Assembly: GCA_045660385.1 (NCBI GenBank)
Contig: JAZRDT010000150.1
Location: 1 to 11,760, forward strand
Source of the DNA: UBA1189 sp045660385
GTDB lineage: Bacteria > Bacteroidota > Bacteroidia > Bacteroidales > Bacteroidaceae
Direction: 5' to 3'
Length of the DNA: 11,760 nt
In this document: one piece after another, positions 6,336 through 11,760 of the stretch
Layout: the number at the start of each line of letters is the position of its first letter
How positions within the stretch are numbered: position 1 is the stretch's first letter
Program-made: the position numbers and the translations under genes
Notes under the pieces: generated by a model
Database searches by the model: none
Told to the model about the DNA's origin: nothing
The model's input: the letters and a program-made list of their open reading frames with translations, nothing else

Positions 6336-7592
6336 CTACTCCACTACAGTCCCCTTGAAGGTTACCTCATAGGGATACTGGCGATTCTTTTCCCGATTAT
6401 GCCATGTAAGCATCTTATGTTCCTGTGGAGCACCCATCACCACGAGATACAACGCGCTAATTTCCTGACCACGAGGCATTTTCATTACAGCCTTACCGTT
6501 GCTGACGGGCTCACCATAATGCGCCATACCATCAGCAGTTACAGCTACAAAGCCATAACGTAACGTAGCATCTGAGGTAACATTGGCAACAACCTTTCGT
6601 CCCGATTTGACAGGCTGGAGACGTATGGCATTGAAACCATAGTCCTCAGGAATCACCTCTTCAGAAGGCGCATAAACGCCCTTACCCAGCGACTTCATGG
6701 GCGTATCAAAGGTGCAAGCATAGCGGCGGGTCTCGTCCCAAGCATGACCAAGATCGAGGTTAACAATATGCTGGCAGGCATCTATCATTTCATCGTTGAA
6801 CTGTTGCTGAGTGAGCCCATATAGACGCTGATAGGTAATGACAGGATCTTCGCCACGCTTGCCATTGCGATAGAGGTCGGCAATGCAGGTGTTGCCGCGC
6901 TTGTTGGCCCAATACTGCAACACATAGGGCGAACGATAGATGTTTTCGCCATCAAGGTAGGCTTTATGGATGGCTTTGCTATAGGCTTCGAAGTGATAGT
7001 TCTCATCGGTAAGCCAATCGGGATTGACATGCCACAGCATCCACTGACTGGTCATCTCATAGAACCCAGAACCACCCCAGGCCGCGCTCAGACTATCGGC
7101 CGGAATCTGCAACTGGAACGAATGGCCCAGTTCATGGGCTATGCAGTTGAGTTTGCGATCCTGAATACGGTTAGGCGCTACCCATAGGGCTCCGATAAAG
7201 TTGTCGTAGGTACCACCATAGGCAGTACCGTCAAGCGAATAGTTGACCATTACCATCATCTTGTACCTCTCGGCCTTGGAACCCGGCAAGGTAAAGCGCA
7301 GCGAGTCACGGAAGTAGGCATAGAAGGTCTCAACACGCTGCAGCAAATTGTCAAGGTCGAAAGACATGGATTTCCCTTCGAGCGTGGGCGGATTGCTGAG
7401 GTCGTCGCCAAAGCCCTTCTCCCAAAACACAATGATGTTGTCGGTCTGCACCGAACGCTGCCAACACCAGCGACTATTGCTATCGTTAAGATCGTAGCAA
7501 CGGAGCGAATCGGGCAAGAACACCTGCTTCTGGGCATAACCCATTGTTGCCAATGAAACAAGCGCACACCATAGGATATATACTTTCTTCAT
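6336..7592 (-). CDS. DUF6055-like exported protein with HELGH zinc-peptidase motif
   Basis: I recognise this as a relative of DUF6055-type proteins. The start is placed at the ATG at 7592 because MKKVYILWCALVSLATMGYA then forms a normal signal peptide and the gene begins 7 nt after the stop of its paralogue. An ATG two codons earlier (7598) or one at 7622 (adding ten residues and overlapping the upstream gene) is also possible; numbering below uses the 7622 start. IAHELGHSFQ (161-170) is a HExxH zinc motif and GFYE (Glu189) lies 22 residues after its second His, the spacing expected of gluzincin-type peptidases. The tail (about 390-428), with LYLVVMGAP and YPYEV, matches the tail of the paralogue. 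It is shorter than the paralogue because it lacks the N-terminal beta module and several insertions. Catalysis is inferred, not shown. Confidence 0.82.
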   Translation of the reverse strand: MKKVYILWCALVSLATMGYAQKQVFLPDSLRCYDLNDSNSRWCWQRSVQTDNIIVFWEKGFGDDLSNPPTLEGKSMSFDLDNLLQRVETFYAYFRDSLRFTLPGSKAERYKMMVMVNYSLDGTAYGGTYDNFIGALWVAPNRIQDRKLNCIAHELGHSFQLQIPADSLSAAWGGSGFYEMTSQWMLWHVNPDWLTDENYHFEAYSKAIHKAYLDGENIYRSPYVLQYWANKRGNTCIADLYRNGKRGEDPVITYQRLYGLTQQQFNDEMIDACQHIVNLDLGHAWDETRRYACTFDTPMKSLGKGVYAPSEEVIPEDYGFNAIRLQPVKSGRKVVANVTSDATLRYGFVAVTADGMAHYGEPVSNGKAVMKMPRGQEISALYLVVMGAPQEHKMLTWHNREKNRQYPYEVTFKGTVVE

Positions 7593-7599
7593 TATCATA

Positions 7600-9243
7600 T
7601 TACTTAAGGGTAGTACCTTCAATCTTTATCTGATAGGGAAGCTGATGGTCGGTTGTCTCCTTATCGTCCCACGGACACTGGAAATACTTGGTGGGAGCAC
7701 CTTGCACCACTACCCAAAGGTTGCGGAATTTATCAGCTATGGTGAATGTGGCTGTGCCTTCAGTATCAGGAGTAGCCAAATTCATGTCGCCATAAACGCG
7801 TGTACCATCAGTCTTGACTCCTACAAAGCCGTAGGCCAACTGTTCATGACCAGCCACAGAGGTGTTGTTGTAATTCTTTACAGTACCCACCTTGTTGCCA
7901 TCGCCATCAACCTGTGTACCTGCATCGCCACTTGCCAATGCAGAACCTGCTGCGAGAGGTCGGATCGACACCTTCACCTCAGTGCCCACTTCGGGAACAT
8001 TCAAGGGTATTGCATTGAAGCCTGTAGGCTGGGGACATTTGGAATAGGCAATCTGCTTCCATCCATCGGCTACATTGATCAACGACACTGAGTAGCGAGA
8101 ATAGCGCGTACCGACATAGCTGCGTACATGATCATAATCGAAGGTCGTGGTCTTCTGCGCATATTCGAAGTACTGACGCATCAGTTCCTCATAATCATTG
8201 CCGCAGAAGAGACGCATATAGGCCTGTGAAGCATCCTCGGGATAGTAGCTTTCGTTCCAAATGCGTCCAAGTGCGGTGATGCCGTTCTTCTCGGTCCAAT
8301 AGAATTGGAGCCAATAGCTGGCATAGCGCATCCACTCATGTTCAAAATGACGATGGTGATTCTTCATCCACACATCGAAATGATAGCTATTGATAGCCTC
8401 AGAGGGGTAGTCCTGATAAGACTGCCACTGGGCGCACTGTTCCCAAAAACCGCAACCGCCATTGCTACCGGGATAGCCATAACGGAAGCCGGAACGGAAG
8501 TCATTAGCTTTGCCACGATAGATGTTGTCGCAATAGGTCTGATACTGGAATGAGTGACCGATCTCGTGAGCAATGGTAGAACCCACAGGCTGACAAGTAC
8601 TGGGGTTAACCCATAGAGCACCAATCGTATTGTCGTAACCTGAACCGGTAGCAAGCCAATCGGTCTGATAGAACAGATAAATCATCATCTTATACTTATC
8701 AAGTTGCGACTTGCCCTGCTTGGTAACCACCATACCCAGTTTATTAACGTTGGTCTCGTAGAACTTCTCTGCCTTCTTGAGCAGGTCGTCGATATCGACA
8801 CGCATATTGGCTGGAACAGAAGAGGCATTGGGATTGTCGCCAAAGCGGCTATCCCAGAACACCACGAAGTGCTCAGACTCCTTGCTATGCTTGAACGACC
8901 ACTTGGCATCGGGCTTGGTATAGTCGTTGTTATAGCTATTATCCGAGGTGCGGGGCTTCCACAACACAAGACCGGGATCGCCCACCACCAGCGCAGCGCC
9001 TTCAGAACCTGTCATACCCGACAGACGGTAGTCAGAATAACCATTAGCCAAAGAAGCTGAGTAACGGCGGATAACGGGCATTGTACCACGGGCACGGAAC
9101 TCAATAGAGTCGTACTCGGAGATATCCATCAAGAACTTGTTCTCCTTGAAGCGATCGTCGTATCGTACCCAAAGCGAATCCTGGGCATACATGCCAAGGG
9201 TACTCGATATCATGATTAGAAAAGCAAAAATCTTTGTCTTCAT
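7600..9243 (-). CDS. DUF6055-like exported protein with HEIGH zinc-peptidase motif
   Basis: A 547-residue exported protein, paralogous to its downstream neighbour. It has a signal peptide (1-20, ending MYA before QDS), then a beta module (21-60) with ISEYDSIEFR. The main domain starts around 115, where both paralogues share VFW, GFGD/RFGD, a DIDDLLKKAEKFY-like helix, the KYKMMI strand and NTIGALWV. The zinc motif is HEIGHSFQ (226-233); the next candidate acidic ligand is Glu268 in GFWEQ, 38 residues on, because a Gly/Tyr-rich insertion (about 240-262) separates them. A second beta region (405-547) ends LWVVVQGAP and LPYQIKIEGT. A Shine-Dalgarno-like AAAGGA lies about 8 nt before the ATG, unusual for this locus. 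It follows the small sorting-tail protein by 23 nt. Motif-based peptidase activity is an inference. Confidence 0.84.
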   Translation of the reverse strand: MKTKIFAFLIMISSTLGMYAQDSLWVRYDDRFKENKFLMDISEYDSIEFRARGTMPVIRRYSASLANGYSDYRLSGMTGSEGAALVVGDPGLVLWKPRTSDNSYNNDYTKPDAKWSFKHSKESEHFVVFWDSRFGDNPNASSVPANMRVDIDDLLKKAEKFYETNVNKLGMVVTKQGKSQLDKYKMMIYLFYQTDWLATGSGYDNTIGALWVNPSTCQPVGSTIAHEIGHSFQYQTYCDNIYRGKANDFRSGFRYGYPGSNGGCGFWEQCAQWQSYQDYPSEAINSYHFDVWMKNHHRHFEHEWMRYASYWLQFYWTEKNGITALGRIWNESYYPEDASQAYMRLFCGNDYEELMRQYFEYAQKTTTFDYDHVRSYVGTRYSRYSVSLINVADGWKQIAYSKCPQPTGFNAIPLNVPEVGTEVKVSIRPLAAGSALASGDAGTQVDGDGNKVGTVKNYNNTSVAGHEQLAYGFVGVKTDGTRVYGDMNLATPDTEGTATFTIADKFRNLWVVVQGAPTKYFQCPWDDKETTDHQLPYQIKIEGTTLK

Positions 9244-9266
9244 AGCAAAATTCCTTTATATGTTAA

Positions 9267-9668
9267 TTATTTCACGACAACCTTCTTGCCGTTCATGATA
9301 TACATTCCCTTGGGAAGGCCCTCGGTACTAGCAGTTTGCTTACGTATCAAACGGCCATCCATACCGTAGATATCGCCTACGATGGGCTGCTGCTCCACGT
9401 CATCGATATCGTCCACAATCTCTGTATCGATATAGAAACGAATCTCCTTCACACGAGAAAGTGTCAGCGAGCGGTCTGCAATAACCAACCGACTCTCGCT
9501 CATATACAATTTAGGGCCCCAAAAATCATCGGCATCATACAACGACGCTGCCACCTCCTGACCTGTCGTAAGTACGGCACTCATCTGAAGCACCTTTACC
9601 TCTTCCTGAGCCCATGCAGATAGCGAACAGGCTGCAAGACAAAATATAGTAAATAGGATTTTCTTCAT
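9267..9668 (-). CDS. Small exported protein with sorting tail
   Basis: A 133-residue protein. MKKILFTIFCLAACSLSAWA is a signal peptide most simply cut after Ala20. A lipobox-like LAAC at 11-14 would be an alternative, but leaves a very short hydrophobic core. The mature part has a beta module (24-80: VLTTGQEVAASLYD, LVIADRSLTLSRVKEIRFYI), an acidic linker (82-94: TEIVDDIDDVEQQ) and a sorting tail of the Prevotella kind (97-133: VGDIYGMDGRLIRK, then LPKGMYIMNGKKVVVK). Its layout parallels the 147-residue protein at 5850-6293. It is the first gene after the susD terminator, and the DUF6055-like gene follows 23 nt later. No clear TAnnTTTG promoter lies in the 57 bp between the terminator and this start, so it may depend on read-through. 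Function unknown. Confidence 0.8.
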   Translation of the reverse strand: MKKILFTIFCLAACSLSAWAQEEVKVLQMSAVLTTGQEVAASLYDADDFWGPKLYMSESRLVIADRSLTLSRVKEIRFYIDTEIVDDIDDVEQQPIVGDIYGMDGRLIRKQTASTEGLPKGMYIMNGKKVVVK

Positions 9669-9711
9669 GTTCTTCAGTATTTTTTTATTCTTCTATGTTT
9701 GTAATTCATTC

Positions 9712-9754
9712 AAAAAAATGATCGCACCTATGAAACGCGGTTTCACAGGTGCGA
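9712..9754 (-). terminator. Intrinsic terminator after susD
   Basis: TCGCACCT (9722-9729) pairs with AGGTGCGA (9747-9754). After one A/C mismatch, six further pairs (9731-9736 with 9740-9745) close on a three-base loop. Read on the minus strand, the hairpin is followed by TCA and seven Ts (9712-9718). It starts 8 nt past the susD stop and separates the susCD genes from the five genes behind, acting either as a full stop or as an attenuator lowering their expression. Confidence 0.85.
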
Positions 9755-9761
9755 CAATCTG

Positions 9762-11540
9762 TCAATAGTTGACACCCAATTCGCCGTTCCAACTGATATA
9801 CCAGTTGTTCACATCAGTGAGGTCTTTGGTTATGAATGAGCGCATGTCCTCTGTTCGTGAAGCTCCACGACGTGCATACACATGATCTGCCAGGTATGTA
9901 GGTTCACCACGACGTAAGGCTACGCGCATGAGGTCATAATAGCGATGTCCCTCGAAGGCAAACTCCAAAGCCTCCTCATCCATGATGAGATCCTCAACAG
10001 CTTGAATCTGATAGGCCAAGCGAGCCTCAGCGTTAAGCGTTGAGTCATCAGGGAATACATAGTACTCGTTATACTCCGTCCAGCCCGAGCCATTGGAGTG
10101 AATACCATACGTATTCTCATCAGCACCCTCAGCCTTGGTGCGAAGCACATACTGGTTATTGGGGAAGTTAAACTGGCGGAGCCACGCAGCATCGGCCTCA
10201 GAATAGAAAGGTATAACTTCATTCTCAATAACAGAATTATTGACACCCGACTGCAATATCTTGAAGGCAAAACGAGGATAACCTGCACGGTTGAGGGCCT
10301 CTGCTAAGCGCAAGTAAACCATGGTGCGACGATAGAGACGCACATTGCGTGAGGTATACTTTGAGTTCGACACCATCTTGACACCCGAACCCATTGCACC
10401 ATTAACACCTTCACGCTCGGTCCAGTTACTTGACAAGCGAAGATCGCCTCTATCTAAGCCCTCCAATGTTTGGGGCGGATATAGGATGTTTGACGCTGAG
10501 GTAAGATGACAATATACCTGCGCAGCTGAGAGGTCGCGCAATTTTTGCGAAGCGGCAATAGAGGCCACATTATCGTTGTTCTGATTAGAGTTGAAGTAGT
10601 CGTTCAAACGGCTATACTGACTCTCAGAAGGAATAGAGTCGCCAGGGAACATGGTCACTAGCTCAGTCTGTGCATTGTAGGTCTCACCTGAGCCAACTGA
10701 CATGCGTGTTTTCATCTCCCAACGCAAATCATCGGCACTCCACCTGGTAAAGTTGGTATTGATAGGTGCACCTACATTAGCGCCATTGCGGGTGTTGAGG
10801 TAGTTATAGTAATTCATAGCAGCCTCCTTGTAGTTGCCAGCCCAGAGATTGAGATCACCCAACAATACGTAGATGGGGAAGTAGAAGAGACGTGAGTCGG
10901 TATTACGGATGGTACCATAGCCAGGCATCTCGATAGTTTCCAAACCCTGCAAGTCATCAATGAAATACTCGCAAATCTCTTGAATTCCCATCTTCGGGTA
11001 GTCGCGTTCTGCCTCCTCTTGTGTCAAGATGGGCTCAGTCACCAAAGGTACCCTACCATAGTTGAGCGCCAACTGCAGATAGGTCCACGCACGATAACCC
11101 TTGATTACAGCATATTCTTTACGGAAGACATACTCGTTGCGATTATTCTTCATGTCGATATCGACATTTGCCAAGAAGTAGTTACAGTTGTTGATGACAG
11201 CGTAGTAGTCGTGCGGAGCATTGTACTGGTTATTGTCGCTCACATTAAACATGGCAATCTCCAGCAAGTCTGAATTTGCCCCCTCGGTTACATCTGAGAG
11301 GTCACCACGAAGTTCACCCAATAGGATGGTTCTATCTGACAGGCTCTGCAATTTATTGATGACGCCCACTACAGAATAGAGCGTATCGCTGGGATTGTCG
11401 AGCGTGCTATCAGAGAAATATGATGACTTGGGATTCAAGAAGTCTTCACAACTCGTCATCGGCAAAAGTATCAGCGCAGAGAGCAAACCTACGAGGAGGC
11501 TTCTGCCCGGTTTTGACTGTATATGGAATGAATGTTTCAT
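9762..11540 (-). CDS. SusD/RagB-family outer-membrane nutrient-binding lipoprotein
   Basis: A 592-residue lipoprotein that forms the lid of a SusC-type outer-membrane importer and binds its ligand at the cell surface. A signal peptide ends in the lipobox-like MTSC, making Cys31 the lipidated residue. The next residues, ED, are acidic, as in surface-export signals of Bacteroidota lipoproteins. The SusD fold signatures are present: AVINNCNYFLANVD (114-127), then EYAVIKGYRAWTYLQLALNYGRVPLVTEPI (142-171), helical repeats with LLGDLNLWAGNYKEAAMNYYNYLN, and a C-terminal LEFAFEGHRYYDLMR motif followed by a variable end. The length is normal for the family. It begins 18 nt after the SusC stop. The sequence does not reveal the ligand; the enzymes usually used to guess it are missing here. 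Confidence 0.95.
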   Translation of the reverse strand: MKHSFHIQSKPGRSLLVGLLSALILLPMTSCEDFLNPKSSYFSDSTLDNPSDTLYSVVGVINKLQSLSDRTILLGELRGDLSDVTEGANSDLLEIAMFNVSDNNQYNAPHDYYAVINNCNYFLANVDIDMKNNRNEYVFRKEYAVIKGYRAWTYLQLALNYGRVPLVTEPILTQEEAERDYPKMGIQEICEYFIDDLQGLETIEMPGYGTIRNTDSRLFYFPIYVLLGDLNLWAGNYKEAAMNYYNYLNTRNGANVGAPINTNFTRWSADDLRWEMKTRMSVGSGETYNAQTELVTMFPGDSIPSESQYSRLNDYFNSNQNNDNVASIAASQKLRDLSAAQVYCHLTSASNILYPPQTLEGLDRGDLRLSSNWTEREGVNGAMGSGVKMVSNSKYTSRNVRLYRRTMVYLRLAEALNRAGYPRFAFKILQSGVNNSVIENEVIPFYSEADAAWLRQFNFPNNQYVLRTKAEGADENTYGIHSNGSGWTEYNEYYVFPDDSTLNAEARLAYQIQAVEDLIMDEEALEFAFEGHRYYDLMRVALRRGEPTYLADHVYARRGASRTEDMRSFITKDLTDVNNWYISWNGELGVNY

Positions 11541-11558
11541 ACTATAATATATATGGGA

Positions 11559-11760
11559 TTAGAGGTTAATTTTAATACCTGCAACAAAACTACGACTCTG
11601 TGCCAACTGACCAAGGTCGATACCCTGTCCTATCACATTGGAGGTAGCAGAGAACTCGGGGTCGCTTCCCAGATAGTTGGATAGGGTGAATACATTGTTT
11701 GCCTGCACCCAGAACTGGAAACCTTGGATGAACGTAGAGTTCACGGGCAACTTATAACTG
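11559..11760 (-). CDS. SusC/RagA-family TonB-dependent outer-membrane transporter, C-terminal end only
   Basis: Only the last 66 codons are in the window; the frame runs open off the right edge, so the true start lies outside. The visible part is the final strands of a SusC beta-barrel: GFQFWVQANNVFTLSNY, then DPEFSA, GIDLG, and the terminal RSFVAGIKINL that ends, as usual for these barrels, in a short hydrophobic strand. The order SusC then SusD with 18 nt between is the standard arrangement. In the cell it moves the ligand captured by SusD across the outer membrane using TonB energy. No frameshift is seen in the part present. Confidence 0.92.
   Translation of the reverse strand, partial: SYKLPVNSTFIQGFQFWVQANNVFTLSNYLGSDPEFSATSNVIGQGIDLGQLAQSRSFVAGIKINL

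Noticed and set aside
7593..7622. Upstream start at 7622 for the shorter DUF6055-like gene
   Set aside because: It would add MKVLPLSNMI before a good signal peptide and overlap the upstream gene by 23 nt; the internal MKK start fits the neighbours' pattern better, though it is not proven.
9627..9668. Lipoprotein lipobox (LAAC) in the 133-residue protein
   Set aside because: The hydrophobic core before the Cys would be only about ten residues, and a standard cleavage site AWA before QEE follows; kept as a minor alternative only.

Overview
The window reads as a chromosomal segment of a Bacteroidales bacterium, most likely a Prevotella-like gut or oral member of Prevotellaceae (inference). The reasons are a SusC/SusD pair, short C-terminal sorting tails of the type IX secretion kind ending in patterns such as LPKGMYIMNGKKVVVK, a TAnnTTTG-type promoter before oxyR, and the near absence of strong Shine-Dalgarno sites.

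Left, 1-755: a gene-free stretch built of repeats. It has two neighbouring, sequence-distinct degenerate arrays, both with a 22-bp period (137-224 and 262-349). A GC-richer 220-bp segment follows (401-620), bounded by a perfect 16-bp inverted repeat, and then a hairpin at 687-711. Pieces of the same repeat family occur at 1-60 and 614-655.

756-4138, plus strand: an FtsX/MacB-type ABC transporter permease without an ATPase beside it, then an OxyR-type LysR regulator that keeps both redox cysteines at residues 199 and 208. The permease is compositionally mosaic: its first 50 codons and last 130 codons are GC-rich, and the middle is AT-rich. A 16-bp-arm inverted repeat enclosing a 28-codon reading frame lies at 4196-4309. 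A strong hairpin at 4341-4368 then closes the convergent minus-strand operon.

4390-11760, minus strand, transcribed right to left: the end of a SusC TonB-dependent receptor, a SusD lipoprotein, a rho-independent terminator, then five close-packed genes. These are a small secreted protein with a sorting tail, two tandem DUF6055-like proteins with HExGHSFQ zinc-peptidase motifs, a second small sorting-tail protein, and a secreted CotH-family kinase-like protein. No carbohydrate-active enzyme is recognisable. The working model (inference) is an outer-membrane import pair coupled to surface or periplasmic metallopeptidase-like and kinase-like proteins, so the nutrient could be a protein or glycoprotein rather than a plain polysaccharide. 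The pattern most worth pursuing is that each small sorting-tail protein sits directly upstream of a large secreted protein lacking an obvious sorting tail of its own.
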